64,000 nucleotides of DNA. It comes from Populus alba (Eukaryota > Streptophyta > Magnoliopsida > Malpighiales > Salicaceae). The first letter of the stretch is position 1; each line of letters starts with the position of its first letter. The position numbers and the translations under genes are program-made. The stretch covers positions 15,529,875 through 15,593,874 of the forward strand of contig NC_133300.1 in NCBI RefSeq assembly GCF_005239225.2, read 5' to 3'. Below are positions 34,759-46,315 of the stretch, piece after piece. A model generated the notes under the pieces. The model did not search any database and had not been told where the DNA came from. It saw only the letters and a program-made list of their open reading frames with translations.

Positions 34759-34763
34759 ACAAG
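34759..34763 (+). other. target-site duplication ACAAG, right
   Basis: Matches 24414-24418. Confidence 0.9.
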
Positions 34764-35459
34764 CTTGCAGCATACATTAGATCGGGTCTTGTAGCTGTCA
34801 AATATAGTAAACTTCCTATTATTTTTCTATAAAGTCCTTCATCAGCCAACTCACTCCCATCCACCTTCTTCAGTTTCTCACCAGTAGCCAAGGGAATGGA
34901 GACTGGTTTGCAATCATCAAGTCCAAACCTACTAAGCAGGGATTTGACATATTTCCCTTGATGAATAAACACCCTTTGATCGGTTTGCAGTATTCCCATG
35001 CCAAGAAAATGATGAAGGAGTTTAAGATCAGACATGGCATACCTCTGCATCATTTCCTTTTTAAATTCATTGCCTCTCACTGCTTCCAGTGTACACAATG
35101 TCATTAACATAGATTGAGACAATGATCAAATTACCTTCCATGTCTGACCTTGTATACAAAGTAGCTTCACTTGTGCTCCTTTTGAATTTGCACATAGAGA
35201 GGTATGCATCAATTTCACTATACCAGGCCCTCGGTGCCTGCTTCAATCCATACAAGGCCTTCTTTAGTTTGTAAACTTTGTGTCTTGTACTCTTTACTTC
35301 AAACCCTTTAGGCTGCTCAACATATACTCTGAATATCTTAATTTGAGCAAATTGAGCATCAGAAGAAAACCATTTCATGAATTGGTTTTGGGGAAAGAGC
35401 ACTTTGTTTACTAGCAAGTTTATAGTGGGTCTTGGCTCTTTCACGCAATCATCATGCAA
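34764..35459 (-). pseudogene. copia reverse transcriptase (C2), catalytic box altered
   Basis: The minus strand codes VYKLKKALYGLKQAPRAWY and then SIYVNDIVYTGSS, where copia RTs carry YVDD: the first catalytic Asp is replaced by Asn. A frameshift near 35100 moves the reading to the second part (LKLLHHFLGMGI, GKYVKSLLSRFG, PVSIPLATG, RKIIGSLLYLTATRPDLMYA), which runs to the Athila-like insertion. The fingers domain and integrase are missing upstream. Inactive. Confidence 0.9.
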
Positions 35460-35770
35460 GCTGCAGGAGGCACATTAGTATAGTCCCCACTAAAATTAAT
35501 TTTAGATCCTTGTATACAAATTTGGAAGATACAAATTTTTTCATACATGTTCCTTACATACGGACTGAGTTTAATGAGTTTGTGGTTGGATTCTGGTTCC
35601 CATGTAGTTGTAGCAACTCTTAACACCACTATTGCTTCTAGGAACAAATTAGGACCTGGCATTTAAGTAGCTTTTTGGTGTGTTCTAAGCTCTTCTTAGA
35701 TAATTGTGTCATAGCTTGTGATATTTACCTCTCTCTTACTCGTATCGAGCATAACCTCAATGCCCTTTGC
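35460..35770. other. unassigned junction sequence
   Basis: Beyond the RT fragment neither strand shows a recognisable copia domain. The minus strand is open for 73 codons (35441-35662) but without a known motif. On the plus strand the region looks like an intron ending CTTTGCAG at 35763-35770. Confidence 0.4.
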
Positions 35771-36217
35771 AGTTATGATAAAGGAGCTCACATGTTCTTA
35801 CCATCCTATGTCATGCGGATACATGGTGCTAAACAACAACGTGAAGCAGTTAAGAGGGCACCTAGGAAGCAGCTACAACCAGTTTTTGAGGTTTGTACAC
35901 ATTAGATGCATTGCATGGTTACTGATGCGTATTTTATTGTTTGAACTAAATCATCTTTTGGTACTAACATGTGATGTTCTTTGAACAAAATCTCACACTG
36001 ATAATTTTGTATACCTTCACATGCTATCACATGTTTAGATTTTACCAGCTTAGCTTCTGGTTTAACAAGGATTCTCTTTTGTTTGAATTAATTTTCCAGG
36101 ATACACTAGGGAAAATTAAAAAACCTTTCTCGTTTAATTTCTTCATTCAGGTTCCTTTACCTGAGAGGCCAGAAACAGAGTTTTTCAATTTTCCTTCTTT
36201 TGAAAATGATTTGTAAA
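35771..36217 (+). pseudogene. last two exons of an unrecognised host gene
   Basis: An exon-like stretch 35771-35890 follows a CTTTGCAG acceptor. It codes YDKGAHMFLPSYVMRIHGAK, then QREAVKRAPRKQLQPVFE, and ends at GAG before GTTTGTACAC. A second exon after TTCATTCAG (about 36150) codes VPLPERPETEFFNFPSFEND plus Leu and a TAA at 36215-36217. Frames agree across the inferred intron. The upstream exons are absent here, replaced by C2. The basic/Gln-rich sequence gives no confident family. Its last 40 bp and 3' flank are shared with 7465 and 62452. Confidence 0.45.
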
Positions 36218-36662
36218 TAAGCTGAATGTTTTTTTCTTCCCTATATTTAGTTGCTTCTCCCACTACGTACATACCCTCCCCCTATGTCATTTTCTTTTTG
36301 TGGTTGGATTGCTCCAAGTTCACTCATTATTTTTAAATTCAATAAAAAAAAGACAGAAAATATATCACAATATAATTTATGTTTTGAATTCTATAATTTT
36401 CTTTTTATCTTTTCAGTTAAATATATTTTATCTTTTTTATATTCAAAATACTAAACAATCCAACATACATGTAAATATGAATACACAATATCCATACCCT
36501 AACAAAAATACTAATTTAGTAATAGGTTTTTTATAAGTCTACAAATTGTCGCTTTGGTAGGCATGCTTTGAAATAGAATATGAATTTCCAAAGGTATTTT
36601 TTTTATTAATTAATAAACTTCTATACTTTTATCTTAAATGCGACAACAATTTTTATTATTTA
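36178..36662 (+). repeat. third copy of the 7465-7944 block
   Basis: GAGTTTTTCAATTTTCCTTC through TTGTCGCTTTGGTAGGCATG to CAACAATTTTTATTATT is shared with 7465-7944. It carries about 50 bp (36242-36296, TTTAGTTGCTTCTCCC...) that the left copy lacks. Confidence 0.75.
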
Positions 36663-39600
36663 TATTTACAATTCTATAAAAACATAAAAACATAAAAACA
36701 TAAACAATAATATATATAATCAATATCAATATTTACACCAAAATTTAACTTTCTTCATTTATAAATAGCAATGCGCCAAGCCCAAACATATTGAGTCTAG
36801 TGTTAGCCAGACCCAGGCATGGTGGATTTAGCACTAGCTAAACCCAAGAAATGATTAAGTCTAGCCACCGCCAGATCCAAATCTTGCTAGGTCTAGCGCT
36901 TGTCAAACCCAACAATGAATTGAGCTTGATAGTGTATCAGGCCGATACATGTTGGGTCTAGCGCTAACAGATCCAAGAAATAATTGAATCTAACTACATA
37001 AACACTCCCTGGTCAAAGGTTTGAGATGGAATCAGCTCCAGCCACAATTATTTGATGCATAGGAAAATAATTATTCAGAATCACAGTACCTTGGCAGTCC
37101 TTTCCAGCCAACTTGATGTGTTGTGTGCTAATCCGATGAAAATCAAGATCCCAAAGAGGGTGATGCCGCTGATGGTTTGTTCTCTTCCTCCTTGTGAGTT
37201 TTTACATAATAAAATAGCGGCCTTAATTACGAGAGTTCCATTTTTACACAAAAAATGGCTGGGATTTCCTTTCGTTATTTAGTAATACGGGGGTTAATGA
37301 GCTTAAAGTTCTTATGTTATTCATTTTGTTTTAATAAGGTCTCTCATCTTTGAGATTTATTAATCCAACCAATTTTGTTCTATTAGTCCATCCATATCGT
37401 TAGCCCTTTCCTCACTAATGCTATAATTTTGGTTATTAATTTTGAGATATTCTCTTCTATGTTAAAAAAAATCATAAAAATAAGAAATGGATTAATAATT
37501 TAAAAGGACTAAAAAGTAAAAGAATAAATTGGATTAATGCCTACCAGTGATTCTTTTCCCTCAAATGTAACTGATCATTTTAGAAACACTTATTGCACTA
37601 ACCAATAGCTAGCAGTTCATACATTAAAGTGTCCTTTCAATCATATTAGTCTAACAAAATTATTAATAGTGATTCCTTTCTTTATCCTCATACTTTTTGT
37701 TATTGATTTCATCCTTAATTAATATGTTGTTTGTTGGGTTTTTTTTTTTTATTAGTAGTCTCTTTTCTTTTCTTGATTTGAGATCAATTTAAATTTAATG
37801 AGATGATGTTTGAATTTTTTAGGTTTCAATTCATGAGTTTGAGAGAGAAATAAAAAGAGTTACTTAATATTAGGTGAGGAAAGAGAAAGAGATAGGTTGG
37901 TCACAATTCGACAAAAAAAAAATTGAACTTAGTGATAATGGGATCCACCTGCCAAAAGTAGTTTTATTGTGGTTTTACACCTTTTATCTTATCAGAAAAA
38001 AGTAGATCGAAACTTGAAAAGGTTTTTTGAATTGGATGATTTTTTAGTTTTTTGACTTGTTAAAAGTTGTTTTGATGTTTGATATGAATTTATTGAGAAT
38101 TGTGGGGGTGTTTATTAGATGTTTTCAAGTGAGAAATATAACAAAAAAAAGAAAGATTATTTTGGGTTCAAGAGATTGAAACCTGACTTTCAGACCACCT
38201 AATTTGTCCGGAAAGGTTACCGCTTTATCTCCCTGCAATATGAGATCAAATATTTTAAATTGCATTTATCTTATACTTTTCTTGATTTAATATTTAGTTA
38301 CTTTCAACAAATCTTTTAAATAATTATCAGTGCATATGATTATTGATTTATTTTATTAAATACATGTCAAATTTTTAATTCATAGTTAGCTTTTTATATA
38401 CTAAAAGAACCCAGTAACAACCCCTATCTTTTTTTAACTAGAAAAAATAATGTTTGATCTCACTCGCTGTGAAGTTTCTAGTTAGGTTATCATGTATTGA
38501 AGTGGTTGAGTTTTAGAGGTGAGTGTGATAGGTAATGATATATATGATTTTTGTTTTGAAACTTAAATTTCAATTTAAAAATATTTAAAGGGGATTATAA
38601 TTGATTTTGAAGTTAAAAATGGGTCTATAGAAACTATTAGGATGGGTTTGAGGTTTTTATGCTGAAAATGATTGAAAATGGCACTTTGGATGCCTATGGA
38701 TGGTTATAGTTTTCTGGATAATTCAGACTTATTTTTTTTTGGATAACAAAAAAATTGTTGTTACTTAAAAAAATCTTTTAGGAACACGGCTGAAACCACT
38801 TTCTTTTAAATTTTAATTTTTTTTGTTAAAATTTTATATATATATATATATATATATTCGAATTATTTTGGTGTGCTAATCCTAAAAATAATTTTTTAAA
38901 AATAAAAAAAATATTATTTTAATATATTTCTAAATAAAAAAAAACCTTTGAATTATAACTGTTGCTACAATCTTAATGAGACCGAAGTCGAGATGAAGAT
39001 TGACAAGGTTGAAATATATTAAATTATTAAAATATTATTTTAATATATTTTTAAATAAAAAATTTTTAAATTATAACTGCTAGTGCAATCTCAATAAAAC
39101 CGAAGTCTAGATGAAGGGTGACAAGGTCAAAGAGAGTGATCAGACACTCATAAATGCAACGAATCACCTTGTTTTGGACATCCCACATATACATGTATTT
39201 TCTACCACACTTATTTAGGGACCCCTTATATCTGAGAATGTCTTCAACAAAGCATATTCAACTTCTTTGTTTGTTTTTTTTTGTTTTTTTTTTAATCTTT
39301 TGATATGCATATTAATTCAATAATACATAAGGCTTTTATGAATAAGGGGGCTATTCACACAAGAACAAAAAGCCATAAACAAATGTGCAGCAGACATCCA
39401 TCAATGCAAGAAGTGCCCATTTTAAGGAATATAAACATGCCCCAATAAAAACCTGTCAGGTCTAACACTAGCTACATCTAGGCACATTCGGCTCGGTAAT
39501 GTGTCAAGTCCCATGCATACTGGGTTAGTATGAAATGGTTTTTTTTTCTTGGACACGCCCAAGAGAATGACCATATTTTTTTGGATCTAACTTATGGAAA

Positions 39601-40955
39601 TAACTCAATTTCTATGAACATTAGCTATATTTGATGTCCTAGATTTTAATTTTTCTATACCTTTAAGGTGTATGAAAGTCTTCCAAAAACTCACCATATT
39701 TCCATCAAATATTAATATAGATATAAGAAATATGTATCTTTCATTAAATACTATCAGAGTCTTTTATAGAAAAACAAGATTTATAGGCTATAAATACACA
39801 ATAAAACATTTAGAATAGAAGTTCAAAATCTTTATTTTTTACTCCAATTTTAGAGTATTTTTTTCTAGAATATTATTATATATTTTTTTTAAATTAAAAT
39901 ACTTATTTAAACATCCTATTTCATCATAAATATGGTCATAGCAAAAAGTGAAAAAATGAAAAAGAAGAAAAAAGCTGATTCAGCCAAGAAAATTATAAAG
40001 GGTCTTTATTTGCTTTTATTAACTAAAATAGTGTGAAAAAAATAATATAAATATTTAAAACAACAATAATTTATACATTAAAGGGTCTTTTCAATCGTAC
40101 TAGACCAACAAAATTATATAAATATTTAAAACAAAGCTATTAATATGATATTTATTATGGATTATATTTTATTATGCCTTTCATTGTTAAATTTTGTCAT
40201 CCAATTTATAATTTGAAGTCAATTGTTTGGTAAGTACTTGTCGAGCATAAAAGCATTATAGCAACTACAATGCAAGAGGTGAATGAAAAGCAAAAAACTA
40301 TTATTTTAGCTATTATTTTTAATTTTAACAACTCTAATTAATTAATGGTATAGCTATTTAAATAGCTAAAATACATTTTCTTCTACTAAAATACTATTTT
40401 TACATATCTACATACAAAAGCCAACGTCTCTTTATCTATGGTTGGCTTTTGTTTTTCTCTTTAAAGACACAACAAGAACGACAAAAGAAGCATGCAAACC
40501 TAAAAATTTTAACATTATTATATAAAACTGAAAACTGAAAATATTAATATAAATAAATTTTGATTTTAAAAGTTTAAAATTTAAACTTTAAATTATATCT
40601 TTAAACTTTCATATTACTTCATTAATTTTATAAATTAACCATTTTAATTATATAATAAATAACATGATTATATTATATAAAAAATAATTAAACTAGTTAT
40701 ATAATTATATTAAAATTAGTTTAATATAAAATATATTAAAATATAATTAGCTTTTTTCTAAATGGATTTTTAGCATTGGAATGCATATCAATAAATAAAT
40801 AAAATTATAATTATATTATTTAAAAAGTCATTTTATCAATTTAATTTTTAACTTTTAAAAATAACATGTTTTATTGGAGTTGCTCTTGTACAGAATTATA
40901 TAAGGAAGAGGAAGGCGACAAAGGGAAAGAGACAAAAGAAGTCCAAAAATAATAT
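36663..40955. other. AT-rich noncoding DNA
   Basis: No gene is supported. 36776-36995 is a decayed repeat of a GGTCTAGCGCTAGCCAGACC-like unit (about 40 bp), also hinted at near 39450-39530. A TA run is at 38837-38859. 37020-37280 has a short open stretch without a motif. A pair of similar segments (TAAATAAAA...TATAACTG...GACCGAAGTC) lies at 38930-38990 and 39050-39110. Confidence 0.55.
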
Positions 40956-41571
40956 AACCCCTGCTCTTGACAGGAAAGTGCCTCTGCTGCTCAGTGCGCG
41001 TTCGATATCCCTTTCATTTCTGGTTTAAGAAAGTGGTTTTAGACCCGTTTGAAAATTTAATTTTAAAAAAAATTATTTTATATATATATTTTTAAATTGT
41101 TTTGATGTATTTATATTAAAAATTATTTAAAAAATAATAATAGTTAAAATTATTTTTATATATTTTTTTAAAAAAATTATTTTTAAAAAATAATTACTAC
41201 TAGATTTTCAAGTCTAAAAGATTTGAGATGAGATAAAAGGTAATGGTAGAAGAATTGGTTTTTGAGATTGGGAAAAATCAAAGTTGGATTGTTTGTCATA
41301 AAAATATTAAAGTTTGAGATTCTAAACTCTTTTTAATTAGTTAATTATTATTTTTTTCGTTAATTAGTTCCAGTTAATACGGTGGTGGCTAAGTTTATTT
41401 AAAAAAAAAAAAAATAATGGGAATTTATAATATTTAATATAAGAGTTTTATAGTTAATAGTTTGAAAATTCATTAAAAACTACTTTTTAATTGTGATGTG
41501 TGGGGCCAACCCCTGCTCTCGACAGGAAGGTGCCTCTGCTGCCCAATGCGCGTTCGATATCCCTTTCATTT
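40956..41571 (+). repeat. 64-bp direct repeats flanking an AT-rich insert
   Basis: AACCCCTGCTCT(T/C)GACAGGAA begins a 64-bp segment at 40956-41019 that recurs at 41508-41571, ending CGTTCGATATCCCTTTCATT. About 490 bp of AT-rich DNA lies between. It sits just upstream of the TIR exon, so it may be a duplicated 5' untranslated or promoter region. Confidence 0.7.
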
Positions 41572-41699
41572 GTCTTTTGTCTTTTTCTCCACCGAAACTC
41601 CATCTTCCTTACATTGTAAGAAAAAGATCCGTAAGAAAATCCAGGAAACTTACCCGTACGAGTTCTTGACCTAAAGTAACCGGAAAAAATTCGAAGTCA

Positions 41700-42095
41700 T
41701 TGGAATTAAAAGAAAGAAAAGGGCTTTGGAAGTTGTTTACTAAGATACCAGAAGATGTATACATGGATGATAGGGAGCTCGAGAGAGGAAAGAGCATCGA
41801 ACCTGCTCTCTGGAAGGCCATCGAAGAATCAAGGTTTTCTGTCATTATATTTTCAAGAGATTACGCTTCTTCACAATGGTGCTTGGATGAACTTGTCAAG
41901 ATTGTTCAGTGCATGAAAGAGATGGGCCACACTGTTCTGCCAGTTTTTTATGATGTGGATCCCCCAGAGACATATCAGAAAGCCTTCGTTGAGCATGAAC
42001 AAAATTTCAACGAAAATTTGGAGAAGTTCCAGATCTGGAAAGATTGTCTCTCTACGGTGACCAATCTATCAGGTTGGGATGTACGGAATAGGTAA
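41700..42095 (+). pseudogene. TNL TIR-domain exon, 5'-truncated
   Basis: The frame reads the middle and end of a plant TIR domain: DDRELERGKSI (TIR-2), then AIEESRFSVIIFSRDYASSQ, WCLDELVKIV with the catalytic-type Glu, and VLPVFYDVDPPETYQKAF. It ends KFQIWKDCLSTVTNLSGWD before AGGTAAATC, the usual TIR/NB-ARC intron donor (about 42092). The first strand and TIR-1 motif (DVFLSFRGEDTR-like) are missing; upstream DNA is AT-rich repeat. No NB-ARC exon follows. TIR domains are NADases that signal immunity; without the first half and NB-ARC this one should be inert. Confidence 0.88.
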
Positions 42096-43803
42096 ATCAT
42101 CTATCAGTCTAACATAGCTTAGGCGTGTTTGGTATTGAGGTTGCTGTTATGGTCGTAGTTTTTAAAAAAATTGTTTTATAAAAATTACTTTTAGTTGTGG
42201 TTGGTTTGGAAAAATATATGTTTGGTTAAAACTATGGTTGAAATTGAGGTTGAACAAAAAGTAGTTTAATGTGTTTGGTAAAAAAAATATTTTTCAAATT
42301 GAGGTTATAAAATAATTAAAAAAAATATATATATATATATATATATATATTAATGATTTTTAATTTAAATATTGTAGATTTAACCACTGTTATTATATCA
42401 TGAAATAAATAATATTGATATCAAATATTTTTTATTATTCCATTAAACTATGTGCAATGTCATTACATACGAAATCTATCCAACAAGGACTATATTTTTC
42501 ATGGTTTCTTAAGCGCGCAACAACAAAAACTAAATTTTTTGTTACATCATTAAGCGATCTCCTTTTAAGTTTTTGAATAAAACACAATTAAAATAAAAAT
42601 AAAAACTGAATTTCTTTTTAATTGGGTCGGACCCGGCAAGAAGATAATTGGAATTGCGATCAAATCCCCCAAATGCTACGTTATCATGTGATATCTTTAT
42701 AATTTATGTAGTCTTATTAAATAATAATAAATACTAGTTTTTCAAGTAAAACACAATTCTTTTTATTAATTTACAATTTTATTATGTACAAAATTCATTC
42801 GACAAGAACTACAGAAAAAATAATTTTTTAAGCGTGCAATAAAATTAAGTAAAATATTATCAAGAATAAAATTGAGATTACAGTACGAGTAAATTTAATT
42901 CACCTTAAACTAATTTTTTAAAAAAATAATATTGTTCATGTTCATGTGAACAATGCGAGTAAAATCAATTAATTGCACTGATTTTTCAAGAAAAAAAAAC
43001 TAAACTTATCGCAATGTTTTTTCAAAAAAAAAAAAAAACTAAAACTGTAATAGTGCGAGTGAATTAATTCATTCACTCGCACTGTTGCAACAGTGGAGCC
43101 ATGCTCCACTTTTCTGCTTTTCTACCTTGCGAGAAGCAGCAAAATGCTGCTTCTCCAAAACATGCGGTGCAATTGCTTCTCCAAAACAAATTAAAAAAAT
43201 TATTGAACTTTTTGCTAATTTCTATTATTTAATAAATCGAATAATAAAATTTCAATTATCTAAATTGAATTTATTGAGGCATCTTTGGAAAAGTCAATAT
43301 TACAAAGACATTTTTAGTATCATGAGTATATTTTTTCCTATTGTATTATAGAATAATAAAGGATAACTTTATCGGTTGTAGTAACAAAAATTTAAAATCC
43401 TTGAGAAATGTCTTTGATTTACTAATGGATTGTAACAAAGAATTTACTAATTTTTCATTCTAAAAAAAGTAAACTACTTAGGGATAATATGGTCTTTTTA
43501 TAAGGGCCAATAGTCATTATAGAATTGATAGGGGTAGTTAGGGTTTTTTTTACAGTATAATTACTTTGTTGCTTTTAAAAGCAAAAATAAATAAATTAGC
43601 TATAGGGGCTTTTTTAAGATTTTTTCACTTTTCAGGGTGCAATAAAATAACTTTATTTCCTTTAAAATTTAAAATACTTACCTTGTCTTCAAGGGCTTAT
43701 TCATGCTTTTGTTTTTTTTTTTTTGTGATAAAAAAAGAAGAAAATTGGTTGGCTTGTTTGTAGAACACATAAGCGAGTAAGTTGTTTTGCCTTATGTAAG
43801 CAG
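42096..43803. other. noncoding, probable TNL intron with short transposon remnants
   Basis: No NB-ARC P-loop, kinase-2 or GLPL motif was found on the plus strand. 42120-42360 (GGCGTGTTTGG...) resembles a MITE end. A TA run is at 42327-42350. A 13-bp perfect inverted repeat with a 6-base loop is at 43052-43083. Confidence 0.6.
43052..43083. repeat. perfect 13-bp inverted repeat
   Basis: Arms AGTGCGAGTGAAT and ATTCACTCGCACT with loop TAATTC; pairing continues imperfectly outward (TGTAAT against GTTGCAACA). Possibly the end or core of a miniature transposon. Confidence 0.7.
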
Positions 43804-44079
43804 TAGGGGTGAGCAAAAAAACTAAAAAACCAATTAAACCAAGAAAATCAGAAAAAAAATAACTGAAAAAACCAAACCGTGGAAAAAACCAATTAAACCG
43901 ATTAAAATTTTGAAAATACCAACCGGTTCGGTCCGGTTTCGGTTTTTTAAGCCTAGAACTGAAAAAACCAAATCAAACCAAACCCAAAAACAAAAAAAAA
44001 CCGAGCCAAACCCAAAAAATTTGGATTTGGTTATTTTTTTTTAATAAAAACCGAACCGAACCGAAAATGATCACCCCTA
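43804..44079. mobile_element. MITE with ACCGAACC-type interior
   Basis: Ends are TAGGGGTGAGCA and TGATCACCCCTA, an imperfect terminal inverted repeat. The interior is full of AAACCGA/AACCGGTTCGG-like runs and A-tracts, a common non-autonomous element type in plants, possibly hAT-related. A clean target duplication was not identified. Confidence 0.6.
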
Positions 44080-44540
44080 GCATGCAGCACGAGCAATGGC
44101 TTATGACACCCAAAAAAGACCGTCATTGATGTTTACTGATTCACCACGACATGACCTACCTCCCTTGGTGGCATGTGTGAAGTGATTCTTTCTGGTTTGG
44201 CACCAAATGACTTTATTTTCTTTTCGTTTCTTTTGTCTTTATCCTTGAATTCTGCATCCAACCTTCTAAACTTGTATAGTAACCCTTCAATTTGTTTTTT
44301 TTTTTCTTTTTCATATTTGGTTTATTTTCTTTAAATTGATATTTTTTTATTTGAATTATTTTTTAGAATTGAAATTTGTTTTTAATTTTATACTTTTTAA
44401 TTTTTTAATTTATTAGATTTGATTCTCATTCTTTTGATTACTATTTATTTTATGTGAAATTATTTTTAAATTTTTTTTGGTGATTTCATCCTTCATTTTT
44501 TATTGTTATGTTTTTTTTTACCTTGGCAAGTTTTTAAAAT

Positions 44541-44583
<43 letters not shown>

Positions 44584-45383
44584 TTTGATTTCATACTTTA
44601 ACATTGAATTAAGCTTTTTGGTTGAGTCTGGCTTTAGGATTTAATGGATTGAGAATTTGGGACACCAACCTAGGTTTAGGAGATTTGTCTAGGTTTTTTT
44701 TTTTTTAGCTCATGTTTTTTTTTTTCCAGTTTCATCATTCAATATTTAATTTAATTAGAGACTGAGCTCTATTCATTTTTTTATTTGCTTTCTATAAGAT
44801 TTTTAAATATTTTTAAAATTAATCGGGGTTATCTTAAGTCTTTTTATTTCTCATTCTTTGTTAAATATAGCTTCTATTTTTTAAAAAATCCTTTTTTTAA
44901 TTGAATAATTTTTTTTTATATTTAGCTTTTAATATTTGGTTGATTGAAATCGAGCGCTATTTTATTTTGATATGGGTTCCATGGAGTTTTTCATGGATTT
45001 GTGCTTCGGATCGTGAGTTTCACAAGTTAACCATAGTTACTACAGGTCGATCTAGTGTGTTGTTGTCACAATTATATTTTTAAATAAATATATCATTCAA
45101 TATATTATTATCTTAATATTTTAAAAGTGTTTTTCTAGCATGTATTGAATTTTCAAATAATATTATATTTGTTAAAGGTTAGAAAAAAATAATCGAACCT
45201 CGAAGGCCCAAAATCTAGTTAAAGAACTACACATTAAAGTGAAGTTTTCAACAAGTGGCAACTTATCATTAGTATTTTTAATAGTTTATCATCTATGATT
45301 CAGTTTTTAAGGTATGACATATAAGCTACATGAATTTTTTTCCATGAAAAAAATCATTTCTCAAAATACAATAGGTGGCAAAA
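44080..45383. other. AT-rich noncoding DNA
   Basis: A long TA run (44544-44579) and poly-T-rich sequence; no coding or RNA gene seen. It directly precedes the left end of the CACTA element. Confidence 0.6.
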
Positions 45384-45405
45384 CACCACCAGAAATTCGC
45401 TAAAT

Positions 45406-45848
45406 ACCGACGGAATTTTTTCTGTCGGTATTTTTCAGCCGAAATCACCGACGGACAATATTCGTCGGTAATTAGGTCGGTAATTACCGACGGACTATAA
45501 TTACCGACCAAATTACCGATCGAAAATTCAGAATTAATGAAAAAAGGGCGGGTAGGTGGCGCAGAGGTTTTGGCGGGTGATTTTTCCGACGGAATCACCA
45601 ACAAAATTAAAACCTGGGGCCCGTACGCGTGATGGGACATGTTCACCGTCAAAAATACCGATGGAATCACCGACGGATTTGAAATGCCAGATCCGTACCA
45701 GTGACGTGACCGGTGCACCGTTAAAAATACCGACGAAATTACCGAGGGATTTGAATAGCAGGTCCGTGCGGTGACGTGTCGATTGCCTGTCAGAATTACC
45801 GACGGATTCACCGACGGAATCAAAACCGTCGGTAAGTCCGTCGGCAAA
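45406..45848. repeat. left subterminal ACCGACGG repeats
   Basis: Many copies of ACCGACGGA and its complement TCCGTCGGT, some as adjacent inverted pairs (for example GGTCGGTAATTACCGACGG near 45474). In En/Spm such motifs bind the TnpA-type protein. Confidence 0.88.
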
Positions 45849-46315
45849 AGTGAATATATGGCCACTCTGCCGACACTCTCCTCCCCCATTTCTCCTTCTT
45901 CTTCCTAATCCTAACCCTCCCCATCTGCAAAATAACCAGCCCCCCTCGCCCCAAAACAAAAATCTTCCTCATCTCAGCACAACAAGTTGTATTTCTTGAA
46001 GTTTTGTGGTCACAACATCCGTGTTCTGATTTATCGACGGATTTTATCATTTTTTGTAAGTAATTCTATCTTTTAAAATTTTAACATTTAAATGTCAATT
46101 TTATTGTTTTTTTAGTATATGTATTTTTTTTAGTAGATGTACATGTTTTATTGTTATTTCTCGAACAAACTTGTAGTATATGAATGTATAATTTTATACT
46201 TGTTATGGTTTGTTTTAGATTTTGTAAGATTGTATTTGTTTGAAAATTGTTAAAACTTAATTTGTAGAATTACCGAATTACATGTTATGTTTTGAAATAA
46301 TTAAGAGCTTGCTTA

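Larger units (their letters stand above)
23446..35459 (-). mobile_element. Ty1/copia element (C2), minus strand, split by an Athila-like insertion
   Basis: It has one LTR (23446-23812), a C-terminal RNase H segment (23800-24413) and an RT segment (34764-35459), separated by the 24419-34758 element. The coding order resumes logically across the insertion. Integrase, protease, gag and the 5' LTR are missing beyond 35459. It was inserted into the C1 LTR (CATAA at 23441-23445 is the likely target site). Confidence 0.85.

Noticed and set aside
35441..35662. Minus-strand frame as an extension of copia pol
   Set aside because: It has no integrase or RT motif and does not continue the RT frame convincingly.
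45326..45959. Minus-strand open frames of 187 and 141 codons
   Set aside because: They are generated by the ACCGACGG subterminal repeats of the CACTA element and overlap each other.
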